Numbered from the stretch's first letter, positions 54,097 to 63,954 are shown. The stretch is DNA of 64,000 nucleotides from Butyrivibrio sp. MC2021 (GCF_000621605.1 NZ_JHXX01000010.1:62001-126000); one strand, 5' to 3'. The notes: generated from the sequence alone by a model not told the origin. Numbers and translations are program-made.

Positions 54097-54567
54097 TTAC
54101 CGTCTGTATCTTCCAATGTCAAGCTCCATCGGAGTAAATCTTATGCCGTCTGCAACGGCTTCCTGCCCCAGATCCCTAAAGCCTCTTCTGTGATAGAAGC
54201 CCACCGCATAGGGAGAGGCATTCACAGTCAGCTTATCCAGGCCCTCTTCATTGGCCACATAGGATGCGACAAAGTGCACAAGAGCGCTGGCAACACCGTT
54301 GTGGTGATATGCAGCGTCCACAAATAAAAGTGAGATATGCTTCCTCTCCCTGAGAGAAAGCATACCTACACATCTGTCCTCATCCTTTGCCACAAAAAGC
54401 TGGTAATTACCGGCTACAAACATCTTTCGAAGATTATCGTCTGTGACAAACTTATGAAAATTGTCTATTCCTTCCTGAGAATAGTCGGGGGCATCGAACT
54501 TAACGAAGGTATCCCAGGCCAGCTCCATGGCCCCGTCCCAGTCAGAGTGGTAAGCACATCTTACCAT
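54097..54567 (-). CDS. GNAT-family acetyltransferase
   Basis: 156 residues from ATG 54567 (a longer frame would overlap the upstream lipase gene and lacks a site). The GNAT fold is visible: a FVAKDEDRCVGMLSLRE strand pair, ISLLFVDAAYHHNGVASALVHF with the acetyl-CoA loop, and NASPYAVGFYHRRGF. The substrate is unknown. It starts 13 bases after the lipase stop, in the same direction. Confidence 0.82.
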   Translation of the reverse strand: MVRCAYHSDWDGAMELAWDTFVKFDAPDYSQEGIDNFHKFVTDDNLRKMFVAGNYQLFVAKDEDRCVGMLSLRERKHISLLFVDAAYHHNGVASALVHFVASYVANEEGLDKLTVNASPYAVGFYHRRGFRDLGQEAVADGIRFTPMELDIGRYRR

Positions 54568-54580
54568 TATTTTTGAAGTA

Positions 54581-55531
54581 TCAATTCTTCGCAACTTTTT
54601 CTGCCACTTTCTTGATCCATTCATACTGATCAGCAAAGACCTTCTCTCTGCCGATTTCCTGCTGAAGCTCATGACGCATGCCATCATACATCTTGATCTC
54701 AACATTCTTCAGTTGAAGAGTATTTTTGTAAATGTAGAAAAGTTTCTCGGGGCCCTCACCGTAGTTTCCTACAGGGTCCTCTTTTCCGGCTGTAATAAGA
54801 ACCGGAAGCTCCTTGGGAATATCCTCCATAAGCTCAACATTCTGAACTCTCTTTAAGATATCCGCCATAGTCTTAAATCCGTTAATGGTAAACACAAAGT
54901 TACATGCAGGATCCGCAATGTATTTATTTACACTCTCTTCGTTATGAGAAAGCCAGTCCTGCTTTGTTCTGGCATTGGGAATCTTCTTGAGATATCCCTT
55001 GAAGGCCATATTGTTGATCATGTTTGATCTGGTCTTCTCGCCAAGGAAGAAGCTCATGAAACTGCACAGGCTTCCCAGGGATTTAACTGTTCCGCCCGGC
55101 ATAAATGCTGTGCCCTGAATAATGGCACCGGCAATACCGGTTCCGTATCTGGTAATATACTCTCTTGCCACAAAGGATCCGAAGCTGTGACCCAGGATAA
55201 ATACCGGAACACCGGGATATTCTTCCTGAACCATCTTTTTAAGTCTGTGGGCATCACGTACAAGAACAGTTGCAGCGTCATCTCTGCAGAAATAGCCATA
55301 GGTACCATGCTCTCCGATTGATTTGCCATGTCCGAGATGGTCATTTCCCATTACGAGAATACCCTTTTCAGCTAAAAAGCGGGCAAACTCATCATAACGG
55401 TCAATGTATTCCTGCATTCCGTGGATTATCTGCAAAAGGGCAATAGGCTGTCCCTCAGGAATCCACTTAATAGCATGGATCATGGTCTGTCTGTCTCGTG
55501 ACTTGTAAGTAAGTTCTTCTTTGCGTACCAT
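54581..55531 (-). CDS. Alpha/beta hydrolase, monoacylglycerol lipase/lysophospholipase-like
   Basis: 316 residues, cytoplasmic. Serine aminopeptidase/hydrolase_4 type: QIIHGMQEYIDRYDEFA, GNDHLGHGKS, FILGHSFGSFVA with the nucleophile Ser, GKEDPVGNYG acid loop and GMRHE His. Such enzymes cleave monoacylglycerols or lysophospholipids, relevant in a rumen-type lipid environment. GGAGGG precedes the ATG. It is followed by the GNAT gene. Confidence 0.85.
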   Translation of the reverse strand: MVRKEELTYKSRDRQTMIHAIKWIPEGQPIALLQIIHGMQEYIDRYDEFARFLAEKGILVMGNDHLGHGKSIGEHGTYGYFCRDDAATVLVRDAHRLKKMVQEEYPGVPVFILGHSFGSFVAREYITRYGTGIAGAIIQGTAFMPGGTVKSLGSLCSFMSFFLGEKTRSNMINNMAFKGYLKKIPNARTKQDWLSHNEESVNKYIADPACNFVFTINGFKTMADILKRVQNVELMEDIPKELPVLITAGKEDPVGNYGEGPEKLFYIYKNTLQLKNVEIKMYDGMRHELQQEIGREKVFADQYEWIKKVAEKVAKN

Positions 55532-55607
55532 CTGGAAATCCCTCCATAATAAAAATAGTTACTACATCTATCATATCATAAATTTGACGCCTTATTGGTA
55601 CACTTTT

Positions 55608-55686
55608 GTTGATAATATGTATCATGGTGTATAAGCTTTTCATGCAAGCATGAAGCTTATATACTTTGATACATTTATCATCAACA
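55608..55686. repeat. Long hairpin overlapping the metG stop
   Basis: The arms run from GTTGATAATATGTATCATGG to the matching ACTTTGATACATTTATCATC side, with a GTATAAGCTT/AAGCTTATATAC inner stem and a TTCATGC/GCATGAA tip, about 79 bases in all. No T-run follows on either strand. Confidence 0.7.
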
Positions 55687-57726
55687 GATCTCTGCTCCTG
55701 AAGGCATTGATTTCTCGGGAGTCATGAGGGCAAGGTTGCCTTCTGCATCCTCTGCGCAGAGGAGCATTCCCTCTGAAAGTACGCCTGCAAGCTTGGCGGG
55801 CTTAAGGTTTACAAGAACCATAACCTTCTTGCCGACCATCTCTTCAGGGGTGTAGTACTTTCTGATTCCTGAAACAATCTGTTTTACCTGGCTTCCGATC
55901 TTAACCTGTGAGCAAAGAAGCTTCTTGGACTTCTCCACTGCCTCGCAGGCGATGATCTCACCTACCTGGAACTGCATCTTGCCAAAGTCGTCGTACTCGA
56001 TCTCTTCCTTGGCAGGGATGTCGATAGGAGCCTGCTCTGAAGCGTCTTCCTTCTTCTCCTCAGCCTTAACAGGAGCAGGAGCAAGGCCTGCCTTTGCAAG
56101 GTTCTCAGCAGCGATCTTCTGGGTTCTCTCGAACTCTTCCTTCTGCTTTCTTGTGATCTCAGCTGCCTTCTCAAGAACGTCCTTTAAGTCCTTACGGGCA
56201 AAAAGCATCTCGGGAGCCTCTGTTACCTTGGTTCCGCTCTTGTATACGCCGAAGTTGCCGAGGCTGTCGAAATCTCTCTCTGAAGAATTGAGCTGCTGTC
56301 TGATCTTCTCAGCTGTCTCAGGCATGAAAGGATCAAGGAGAGCTGCACCGATGGAAATGGACTCTACAAGGTTGTAAAGCACGGTTGAAAGTCTGTCCTT
56401 CTTGCTCTCATCCTTGCCAAGAACCCATGGCTCTGTCTCGTCGATATATTTGTTGCATCTCTTGAAAAGAGTAAAGATCTCGGTAAGAGCATCGGCTACG
56501 CGAAGCTCATCCATCTTTTTCTCAACCTTGTCGTAGCAACCGGTTACAACTGCCTTAAGGTCTGCGTCAACATCCTCTGTAACGCCCTTGTCCTCAAGAA
56601 CACCGCCCAGGTACTTGTTGCTCATGGCGATGGTTCTGTTTACAAGGTTGCCCAGTGTGTTGGCAAGGTCTGAATTGAAGCGCTCAACCATCAGCTCCCA
56701 GGTGATAACACCGTCGTTGTCAAAGGGCATTTCATGAAGAACGAAATATCTTACGGGATCAACGCCAAAGAGGCTTACAAGGTCATCTGCGTAGATAACG
56801 TTGCCCTTGGACTTACTCATCTTCTCGCCGCCCTGAAGGAGCCATGGATGTCCGAATACCTGCTTGGGAAGGGGCTCGCCGAGGGCCATAAGGAAGATAG
56901 GCCAGTAAATAGTATGGAAACGGATGATATCCTTACCGATAAGGTGAAGGTCTGCGGGCCACCACTTCTTGTAGTCCTCAGAGCTGTTGCCGTCTGCATC
57001 ATAGCCGATACCGGTGATGTAGTTGGTAAGGGCGTCAAGCCAAACATAAACTACGTGTCTGTCGTCGAAATCTACAGGAATTCCCCACTTGAAGGAGGTT
57101 CTGGATACACAGAGATCCTGAAGTCCGGGAAGCAGGAAGTTGTTCATCATCTCATTTTTACGAGCCACAGGCTGAATGAACTCAGGATGTGTGTTGATGT
57201 GCTCAATAAGTCTGTCGGCATATTTGCTCATTTTGAAGAAGTATGCTTCCTCCTCAGCGGGATGAACGGGGCCGCCGCACTCAGGGCACTTGCCGTCTAC
57301 CAGCTGAGACTCAGTGTAAAAAGCCTCACACTCTGTGCAGTACATTCCCTTGTAAGAGCCCTTGTAGATATCGCCCTGGTCATAGAATTTCTTGAAGATC
57401 TTCTGAACCTGCTTAACGTGATCGTCGTCTGTGGTTCTGATGAATCTGTCATAGGATGTGTCCATCAGGTTCCAAAGGCCCTTGATGGTATCTGAAACCT
57501 GGTCTACGAACTCCTTGGGAGATGCGCAGCCGGCCTCGATTGCTCTTGTCTCGATCTTCTGGCCATGCTCGTCGGATCCTGTCTGGAAATGAACGTCATA
57601 GCCGTCTCTTCTCTTGTATCTTGCGATCGCATCTGCCAGCACAATCTCATAGCTGTTGCCGATATGGGGCTTGCCTGAGGTGTATGCAATGGCAGTGGTA
57701 ATGTAGTATTTTCCTTTGTTCTGCAT
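55681..57726 (-). CDS. metG: Methionyl-tRNA synthetase
   Basis: 681 residues from ATG 57726. It charges tRNA-Met. Class I: TSGKPHIGNSYE (HIGH-type), zinc knuckle CTECEAFY...CPECGGP, KMSKSKGN (KMSKS) and an anticodon domain. An Ala/Pro/Lys-rich linker (about 570-595) leads to the C-terminal EMAP/Trbp111-like tRNA-binding domain (FQVGEIIACEAVEKSKKLL). GGAAGG precedes the ATG. It lies downstream of map. Confidence 0.97.
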   Translation of the reverse strand: MQNKGKYYITTAIAYTSGKPHIGNSYEIVLADAIARYKRRDGYDVHFQTGSDEHGQKIETRAIEAGCASPKEFVDQVSDTIKGLWNLMDTSYDRFIRTTDDDHVKQVQKIFKKFYDQGDIYKGSYKGMYCTECEAFYTESQLVDGKCPECGGPVHPAEEEAYFFKMSKYADRLIEHINTHPEFIQPVARKNEMMNNFLLPGLQDLCVSRTSFKWGIPVDFDDRHVVYVWLDALTNYITGIGYDADGNSSEDYKKWWPADLHLIGKDIIRFHTIYWPIFLMALGEPLPKQVFGHPWLLQGGEKMSKSKGNVIYADDLVSLFGVDPVRYFVLHEMPFDNDGVITWELMVERFNSDLANTLGNLVNRTIAMSNKYLGGVLEDKGVTEDVDADLKAVVTGCYDKVEKKMDELRVADALTEIFTLFKRCNKYIDETEPWVLGKDESKKDRLSTVLYNLVESISIGAALLDPFMPETAEKIRQQLNSSERDFDSLGNFGVYKSGTKVTEAPEMLFARKDLKDVLEKAAEITRKQKEEFERTQKIAAENLAKAGLAPAPVKAEEKKEDASEQAPIDIPAKEEIEYDDFGKMQFQVGEIIACEAVEKSKKLLCSQVKIGSQVKQIVSGIRKYYTPEEMVGKKVMVLVNLKPAKLAGVLSEGMLLCAEDAEGNLALMTPEKSMPSGAEIC

Positions 57727-57764
57727 TTTTTTATATCCTTCCAACTAATATTTTTCACAAGGAA

Positions 57765-57796
57765 GTTACGCAAAACGCGGAAGCGTTTTCCGTAAC
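57765..57796 (-). terminator. Intergenic hairpin between map and metG
   Basis: GTTACG-CAAAACGC with GCGTTTTC-CGTAAC (plus-strand order), four-base loop. On the minus strand it is followed by TTCCTTG, a weak T-tract, so it may only attenuate. Confidence 0.5.
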
Positions 57797-57821
57797 AAAG
57801 TAGTATACTAGGTGATTACTT

Positions 57822-58697
57822 TTACCAGCAAAGTAACTCATATCCGGTCTCTGTAACCAGGATCTCAACCTCCCACTGTGCGGAGGGCTTCATATCTGCG
57901 GTGTATACAGTCCAGTCGTTCTCATCATCGATAAAGATCTTGTCCTTACCCATATTTACCATGGGCTCGATGGTGAATACCATTCCGGGAACCATGAGCA
58001 TTCCGGTGCCCTTCTTACTTACGTAGCTGACAAAAGGCTCCTCGTGGAAGGCGTTGCCGCAGCCGTGTCCACCGATTTCCTTAACTACTGTATATCCGTT
58101 TTTAAGAGCGTGCTGGTGAACGGCGTAGCCCATGTCTCCGATGGGAGTCCAGGGAATAACTGCCTTAAGGCCCACTTCTACGCACTCTTTTGTTACATCT
58201 ACAAGTCTCTTTTTCTCGGGGGAAACATCTCCGATACAGAACATTCGTGATGAATCAGAGAAATATCCATCCAAAATAGTTGAGCAGTCAACGTTGATAA
58301 TATCGCCGTCCTTCAGGATGATGTCCTCTGATGGGATACCGTGGCAAACCTCTTCATTGATGGAGGTGCAGACGCTCTTGGGGAAGCCCTCGTAGTTCAG
58401 GTCCGCTGGGATACCGCCCATCTTGATGGTGGTATTGTAGACAATGTCGTCGATCTCCTGGGTTGACATGCCTGCCTTGATCTTTTCTCCTATCTCATCG
58501 AGAACCGCCATATTGATAACGGCGCTCTTCTTGATTCCTTCAATATCCTTTTCAGTTTTCAAAAGTCCCCTGTCGGGAATTATCATTCCCTGATGCTCGA
58601 AGCCTATAAGCTTATCGTCAAAAGCCGCATGGCAGCTCTTGTACTTCTTGCCGCTTCCGCACCAGCAGGGATCGTTTCGTTCTAATCTCTTATACAT
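57822..58697 (-). CDS. map: Methionine aminopeptidase type I with N-terminal SEC-C zinc motif
   Basis: 291 residues, longer than the 250 of minimal MetAP. It removes the initiator Met from nascent proteins. Residues 1-30 form a SEC-C motif (RNDPCWCGSGKKYKSCH) that binds zinc and may dock on the ribosome, as in SecA. The catalytic pita-bread domain has the metal ligands in NVDCSTILDGYFSD, GHGCGNAFHEEP, TIEPMV and WEVEILV. AAGG precedes the ATG. It is upstream of metG. Confidence 0.95.
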   Translation of the reverse strand: MYKRLERNDPCWCGSGKKYKSCHAAFDDKLIGFEHQGMIIPDRGLLKTEKDIEGIKKSAVINMAVLDEIGEKIKAGMSTQEIDDIVYNTTIKMGGIPADLNYEGFPKSVCTSINEEVCHGIPSEDIILKDGDIINVDCSTILDGYFSDSSRMFCIGDVSPEKKRLVDVTKECVEVGLKAVIPWTPIGDMGYAVHQHALKNGYTVVKEIGGHGCGNAFHEEPFVSYVSKKGTGMLMVPGMVFTIEPMVNMGKDKIFIDDENDWTVYTADMKPSAQWEVEILVTETGYELLCW

Positions 58698-58771
58698 TTT
58701 TTTCCTTCTTTACTTAAAAAAATCCACAAAATCTCTACTATAGTATGCCTTCTCACCAATCAAATGTCAAA

Positions 58772-58865
58772 TAAGAGGAAATGGACCATGGGGACGGTGT
58801 TACAGGATCATTTTGTTTTACCAAAATGACCCTATAACACCGTCCCCATGGTCCATTTCCTCTTA
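58772..58865. terminator. Very long GTCC-palindrome at the phosphoesterase gene end
   Basis: About 94 bases; the arms start TAAGAGGAAATGGACCATGG and end CCATGGTCCATTTCCTCTTA, nearly perfect, with an AAAATGA/TCATTTT tip. They contain GGGGACGGTGTTA. It includes the stop codon of the gene ending at 58863 and belongs to the family seen at 275-307 and 31131-31183. Confidence 0.8.
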
Positions 58866-60395
58866 CATTATGCAGTTAAACTTGCTATTCACTATCTCCT
58901 TCACAGGAGTATGTCTGCGAATAAAGTCAATCAGCAGATCCGGCATCTCATCTGTTGTGCTTCTGATGGTCTTGCAATTTCCGATGCACTGGTAGCCGCC
59001 GGTGCCGGTGGCGCGGTAGTTGCTGGTAACCAGGGTGTAGGTTGCGTCATCAGACAGCTCTGTTCCGTCCATTTTTCTCAGTACCACAACCCTGTCTCCC
59101 ACAGGTCTTGTGAGGTCAAAGGTGTACTCAAGGCCTGCATAGTAGTCGTAGTTGTAGTGCTCGATCTTGGGCTGAAGGAAGATATTGGAAACCTTAACTT
59201 CCTTGGTCTCGGGATTGTAGTCGAAATACTCGGCGCTTCTCTCAAGGGCCTGCTTGATCACAGCCTTGGTAACTTCCTTAACTTCTATAGTATTGGCAAA
59301 CTGGTAGATTCCAAGCACGTCTCTTACGGTGATATCCTTCTTAAGTCCCAAAGGATCGTTGGATAAAGAGGTGCAGGAGAAGTCCGCCCCTGTCTTTTCC
59401 AGCTGAACTTGGTTAAATATGGCAGCAACCTTGCTTCCGTGGGTTGCCGCATAGATCTTCTCCTCGGGAGCGATCTCTTTTTCAAGGCATCCGATGGGCT
59501 CATCAAGCCACACCTGAACCTTGGAAGTCAGATCATCCATGAAGCTGTGCTCCTTTAAAAGAGCATCGAATCTCTCGCCGGGCTCCTCAACAGCCACAAG
59601 CTTGGATGTAACCTTAAGCTCAGGGCCTTTTCCGGTCGTCTCGAGATAGCAGTATTTAAGGGCATTTGACGGAGGCTGAACGCCGTAGGTTCCCTCAATC
59701 TCAACACCCTCCACAGGAATGTGCTGATGTCCTGTGAGAAGGATATCAAAGCCCATCTCTCTCATGATCCTGCAGGCCTGATTCTCTGCGGTCTCAGACA
59801 GAAGTCGTCCTGTCTTCAGGTCCTCCTCAAAGCCGCCGTGATAGATGCAGACTGTGATGTCGCACTTATCCTTAAGGTACTCATACTGCTCTTTTATAAG
59901 AGGCAGGGGATCTGCAACCTTGATCTTTTCCAGGTGCTCTTTTGCCTCCCAGACATTGACAAAACCGGTGACAGCAGCGGTGATTCCCACTGTTGTGCCA
60001 TCCTCCAAGGTATGAATAACGTTCTTTTTGATATCCAGCTCCCCGCCCAGGTCTGTCACGTTACAGCTGATGAGCTGTGCCTTCATATTCCTGGCGTAAT
60101 CAGCGATAGCTTCATAGCCAAAGTTAAAGTCGTGATTGCCCAGAGTATAGTAATCAAGCCCCATGGCATTGAAGCCCTCCGCCATAGGGTTGAAATCATA
60201 TTCGTCCCTGTGCTCCAGATAGTAAGAAAGAAGGGGTGTGCCCTGAAGGGTATCTCCTCCATCCAGCACCAGTGTGTTGCCATCCTTCTCTATCTGGGAT
60301 GCCAGGCAAAAAACTCCGGACCTCTCCGGGCGGTTGCCGGCATAGTTTATGGGATATAAATGTCCGTGTGTATCTGATGTGAAAATAATTCTCAT
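58863..60395 (-). CDS. 5'-nucleotidase / 2',3'-cyclic phosphodiesterase family metallophosphoesterase
   Basis: 510 residues from ATG 60395 (GAGG five bases upstream). Calcineurin-like N-domain: FTSDTHGHLYP, DGGDTLQG, LGNHDFNFG and TGHQHIPVE metal motifs. The C-terminal 5'-nucleotidase domain binds the base (residues about 320-510). UshA-type enzymes are exported, but no signal peptide is seen here, so it should act in the cytoplasm, on nucleotides or cyclic nucleotides. The gene stands alone. Confidence 0.85.
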   Translation of the reverse strand: MRIIFTSDTHGHLYPINYAGNRPERSGVFCLASQIEKDGNTLVLDGGDTLQGTPLLSYYLEHRDEYDFNPMAEGFNAMGLDYYTLGNHDFNFGYEAIADYARNMKAQLISCNVTDLGGELDIKKNVIHTLEDGTTVGITAAVTGFVNVWEAKEHLEKIKVADPLPLIKEQYEYLKDKCDITVCIYHGGFEEDLKTGRLLSETAENQACRIMREMGFDILLTGHQHIPVEGVEIEGTYGVQPPSNALKYCYLETTGKGPELKVTSKLVAVEEPGERFDALLKEHSFMDDLTSKVQVWLDEPIGCLEKEIAPEEKIYAATHGSKVAAIFNQVQLEKTGADFSCTSLSNDPLGLKKDITVRDVLGIYQFANTIEVKEVTKAVIKQALERSAEYFDYNPETKEVKVSNIFLQPKIEHYNYDYYAGLEYTFDLTRPVGDRVVVLRKMDGTELSDDATYTLVTSNYRATGTGGYQCIGNCKTIRSTTDEMPDLLIDFIRRHTPVKEIVNSKFNCIM

Positions 60396-60526
60396 GTTTA
60401 CCTCGAATCTTAGTATTGGCGCGGATATCGCCATTAATTAAAAGAACTCATGCGGAAAAATATCTCCCCACATGAGCACTTTATTATAGTTTATTGATAA
60501 TACTAAGTCAATTAACTGCGTATTTC

Positions 60527-61210
60527 TTATTTCTTAAGAATGAATAGCCTGCGTGTCTCTTTCTCTTCCATGGGCCAAGCGAAGTGATCCAGCTTCTCCA
60601 CTGTAAAGAACTCGGAAAAGATCTCGCTCCACTCCTCATCACTTCTTGAAACCATTCTCAGAACGCCGTCCACGAAGACAAAGCCTTCATCGGTCAGGTC
60701 CTTATCGTTCTCCTTGGTAGCAAGGTAATTCATGCCAATGACCAATGTAGCTCCCTTAGCTGTGATCCTTGCAAACTCAGAGATGATATCCCTTGATGTC
60801 TCCGGAGGCACCACATCCAGCACGTTTGAGCAGAACACTCCATCAAAAGTACTGTCGGCAATGCTGTGCAGATAGTCCGGTGCAACACATGCAGTCTTAA
60901 TCTTGTCCTGAAGCTTGTAAAGCTCTACCTGAAAAGCTGCGAGATCGGCAGCAGCGGCAGCCACATCAACAGCAGTAACATCATCACAGCCATTCATTGC
61001 CGCAACGATGCTTGCCCAGGCATCTCCGCAGCCGTAGTCCAGAACCTTTTTGCAGGCTCCCAGGGACTTGGCCCCATTAAAAAGCTTCTCGCTGGGACAG
61101 ATCTGCTTCAGATCCTCTTCAGCTGTAGCGCCCTGCTTCTCCTCATCCGAAACTGTATACACCTTGTCCCAGAAATTAACCAGTGTCTCGTTGGTACTCT
61201 TAACGTCCAT
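60527..61210 (-). CDS. Class I SAM-dependent methyltransferase
   Basis: 227 residues from ATG 61210 with GGAGG seven bases upstream. Rossmann core: KVLDYGCGDAWASIVAA (motif I), VTAVDVAAAAADLA, FDGVFCSNVLDVVP, and TLVIGMNYLA. The substrate is unknown. It lies 23 bases downstream of the GH43 gene and is probably co-transcribed. Confidence 0.85.
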   Translation of the reverse strand: MDVKSTNETLVNFWDKVYTVSDEEKQGATAEEDLKQICPSEKLFNGAKSLGACKKVLDYGCGDAWASIVAAMNGCDDVTAVDVAAAAADLAAFQVELYKLQDKIKTACVAPDYLHSIADSTFDGVFCSNVLDVVPPETSRDIISEFARITAKGATLVIGMNYLATKENDKDLTDEGFVFVDGVLRMVSRSDEEWSEIFSEFFTVEKLDHFAWPMEEKETRRLFILKK

Positions 61211-61233
61211 TGTAAGTCCTCCAAAATACTTTT

Positions 61234-62256
61234 TTACTCTATAGCGCTTACCCCTCCGCACTTGTCGATGGTGTCGATTGAACCATCCTCATTGTAAGTG
61301 AACTCCGCCACGCACACACTTCTGTGGAAAAGACTTCCCCCGGGAAGATCTCCTGTGTGGTAAAAGAGATATGAATGTCCCTTGAAATCACAGATTCCCG
61401 GATGGTTGGTGAATACACCGCCCTCCTCTGTCATGAGAACACCGCCGTAAACCCAGGGTCCTGTCGGTGAAACCGATGTGGAATAGGCCAGGTGCTCCAT
61501 ATTTTTGCCCTCGCCGAAGGCCGCATAAACCATGTAATACAGGCCGTCCCTCTTGTAGAACCATGGTCCCTCGCCATAGGATGTGCCTGTGTCGTGACTT
61601 CCTTTTGCAAAGGATTCCTCGGTCATGGGAACCTTCACAATGCCCACTTCTTTGTCATAGGTTATCATATTCTCATTGAGAAGAACATAGCGAAGCTCCG
61701 GATTGCCGAAATAAAGATATGCCTGTCCGTCATCATCTATGAACACTGTGGGATCGATGTCGTTCCAGTCGCCCTCGTCAACCAACGGATGACCCAGATC
61801 CTTGAAGGGGCCTGCAGGGCTGTCTGAAATGCCAACAGCTATGGCCATTCCGCCGTTTCTCTTGTGAACGGGACAGTAAAGGTAAAACTTGCCGTTTCTC
61901 TCTATGCACTGGGGCGCCCAGGCTCTGTCGTCGGCCCAGCCGATATCATCCAGTGAAAAGATGCAGCCGTGGTCCTCCCAGTTCACCATATCCCTGGTGG
62001 AGAAGCATCTCCAGTCCTTCATGGTATAAAAATCGTTGACCAGCTCGTCCTCATCATGGGTTGTGTAAAGATAAAGTGTATCTCCGTAAACCATGGGCGC
62101 GGGATCCGCTGTATAAATCCCCTTGATTATGGGATTCTCGTGAAAACTCTTCTCAGTATTTGTCTCTGCCATTTTCGTATCTCCTCCACATCCTAATAAA
62201 CTGATTCCCAGCATCACCGCCAGGACAACACCTGCTATACGGGTTCTTTTTATCAT
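61234..62256 (-). CDS. GH43-family glycosidase lipoprotein
   Basis: 340 residues. Lipobox LLGCGG. Five-bladed beta-propeller of GH43 with the catalytic base in YTADPAPM, the pKa-modulating Asp in NDIDPTVFID and the general acid Glu in SYGEGPWFY. Members cleave arabinofuranosyl, xylosyl or arabinan links of plant cell walls; exact substrate not clear. It is surface-anchored and so works with the GH16 lichenase encoded upstream. AAGGGG precedes the ATG. Confidence 0.9.
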   Translation of the reverse strand: MIKRTRIAGVVLAVMLGISLLGCGGDTKMAETNTEKSFHENPIIKGIYTADPAPMVYGDTLYLYTTHDEDELVNDFYTMKDWRCFSTRDMVNWEDHGCIFSLDDIGWADDRAWAPQCIERNGKFYLYCPVHKRNGGMAIAVGISDSPAGPFKDLGHPLVDEGDWNDIDPTVFIDDDGQAYLYFGNPELRYVLLNENMITYDKEVGIVKVPMTEESFAKGSHDTGTSYGEGPWFYKRDGLYYMVYAAFGEGKNMEHLAYSTSVSPTGPWVYGGVLMTEEGGVFTNHPGICDFKGHSYLFYHTGDLPGGSLFHRSVCVAEFTYNEDGSIDTIDKCGGVSAIE

Positions 62257-62326
62257 GGTAAAAGCCCCTTATTTTCTCTATAATCCGTTTCTTTTCCCAT
62301 CATATCCCCATTTATTACGATTAACC

Positions 62327-62370
62327 ACCGCCATTTTGCTGAGTAAAGGGTACATCTTGCTATTGGCGGT
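62327..62370. promoter_or_regulatory. Possible operator upstream of GH43
   Basis: ACCGCCA (62327-62333) and TGGCGGT (62364-62370) form an inverted repeat 71 bases before the GH43 ATG. No convincing -35/-10 pair was found in the same spacer. Confidence 0.35.
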
Positions 62371-62456
62371 TGATATAATTGTGAATCATCTGATAACAGA
62401 GACAAGGGCAGATATAACTGAGTAATACCCCCTAGCAATACCCCACCTACAAGAAA

Positions 62457-62496
62457 GCAGCGGACACTTTTTCATATACTAAGTGCCCGCTGCCTG
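62457..62496 (-). terminator. Terminator of the GH16 gene
   Basis: On the minus strand the stem GCAGCGG-G-CACTT/AGTG-T-CCGCTGC is followed by TTTCTTG. Confidence 0.7.
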
Positions 62497-62521
62497 TCAA
62501 TTGGGGAGACAATTATTTAAT

Positions 62522-63799
62522 TTAGTTAGCTATATCAATCCACCACTTCTCAAAGTTACTTGAGGCATCCTTGTACTGCTCGATATTTGCATTGGCGCTG
62601 GTGCTGCCATACGCGATGTTGAGTAACTTGCCGCTCTTGTGATTGATGATCTTGTAGGTGTTATTGGCTGCCGGGTAAATCTCCCATTTCTGGCTGGCAT
62701 CGCCGTAGTAATCCCACTGATAAACATTGGCTCCGTCCCAGGTGGCTGAATCCTGTACCGTCAGGACCTTTCCTGTAGAAGCGTTCTTTATGATGTAGCA
62801 GTTGCCGTCCTTAACAAAATACCATTTCTGGTTGGCGTTTCCTTTGTAATAATACTGAAGGACGTTGGTTCCGTTGTCTCTTCTGTTGCCCTGAACGTCC
62901 ATAGCCATTGAGCTGCCGAAGTTGATGATCTTATAGGCCTTGGAGGAATCAAACATTGCTCCGCTGTTGTTTGAAGACTGGGCGGGCTGCTGATTTCCTG
63001 AATTATTCCCCGAATTGTTGTTATTGCCGTTATTATTGTTTCCTGAATTATTGCCTGAGTTGCTGCTGCCGGTGTTGGCATCATAGGAAGCCCAGTCATA
63101 ATATGCTGTGATTCCGGTTCTTCCGTTATAAGCCTGAAGCCAGTCATCTACGCCGGTGCCGTTCCAGGCGTTCATCATGATCTTGCCGGGTGTTGTGGGA
63201 ATATCTCTTGTGGCGGTGTAAACAGCCTTGCCATCCACATACCAGGTGATGCTGCCCTGTCTCCAGTCAAAGCCGTAGGTGTGGAAGCTCTGGGATGCGT
63301 CAAAGCCCAGGTTGTACAGATACTCGTGATTGCCCTGGCCGCTGGTGTAATAGTTGAACTGAACCTTGGTGGTGTCTTTTCCAAGGAATTCGATATCTAT
63401 CTCATCCCACTTTGTACCGTCACTTGGTCCTGTGTAGGTAAAAAATGATGATACAACGCCGGGGTTCTTTATAGGCTTCATGTTAACCTGGAAAAGGCCG
63501 TAGCCGTAATAATTCTTGGTGCGGTATTCGCCCGCTGTGTAACCCTGCCAGTTGCGATCAATGGTAATAGCCATCTGGCCGCCCTGGAATTTGATATTGT
63601 TAGGTGAAAAAGTGCAATTAAACATGCCGCCGTTGCTCCAGGTGGCCATGTCAAATTTGTTGCTGTCGTGATAATCCAGTGACATTCCGTCGTGAGTGCC
63701 ACCCCAAGCACTGGCTGCGGAAGCTGTTACAGCCATTCCGAACAGGCTGCAGACAGTTAATACGGTTCCCAATACAGTTGATATAATTTTTCTTCTCAT
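62522..63799 (-). CDS. GH16 endo-beta-1,3-1,4-glucanase (lichenase) with ricin-type lectin domain
   Basis: 425 residues from ATG 63799 with AAGGAGG eight bases upstream. The signal peptide ends near TASAASA, so the enzyme is secreted. GH16 domain to about 235 with the catalytic [10 protein letters not shown] motif (two Glu) and the lichenase-type beta-jellyroll. A Gly/Ser/Asn linker of about 40 residues follows, then a C-terminal RICIN (CBM13-like) domain of three QxW-type subdomains ([30 protein letters not shown]). It digests mixed-linkage glucans; the lectin domain targets xylan or other glycans. It has its own promoter. Confidence 0.93.
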   Translation of the reverse strand: MRRKIISTVLGTVLTVCSLFGMAVTASAASAWGGTHDGMSLDYHDSNKFDMATWSNGGMFNCTFSPNNIKFQGGQMAITIDRNWQGYTAGEYRTKNYYGYGLFQVNMKPIKNPGVVSSFFTYTGPSDGTKWDEIDIEFLGKDTTKVQFNYYTSGQGNHEYLYNLGFDASQSFHTYGFDWRQGSITWYVDGKAVYTATRDIPTTPGKIMMNAWNGTGVDDWLQAYNGRTGITAYYDWASYDANTGSSNSGNNSGNNNNGNNNNSGNNSGNQQPAQSSNNSGAMFDSSKAYKIINFGSSMAMDVQGNRRDNGTNVLQYYYKGNANQKWYFVKDGNCYIIKNASTGKVLTVQDSATWDGANVYQWDYYGDASQKWEIYPAANNTYKIINHKSGKLLNIAYGSTSANANIEQYKDASSNFEKWWIDIAN

Positions 63800-63836
63800 A
63801 CAAATAACCTCCTTTCCCAAAATAATAACCGCAGAA

Positions 63837-63864
63837 ATATTACAAATATATTAATTTCTTGCAA
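63837..63864 (-). promoter_or_regulatory. Promoter of the GH16 gene
   Basis: On the minus strand TTGCAA (rc of 63859-63864) and TAATAT (rc of 63837-63842) have a 16-base spacer and lie 38 bases before the ATG. Confidence 0.55.
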
Positions 63865-63954
63865 TTAATGTCATAATATTGCGAATAATTTAGCAAATTT
63901 ACATACAACTTCCTTTTGAGCAATCGAGGCTGACTCCTACTCGATTTCACACAC

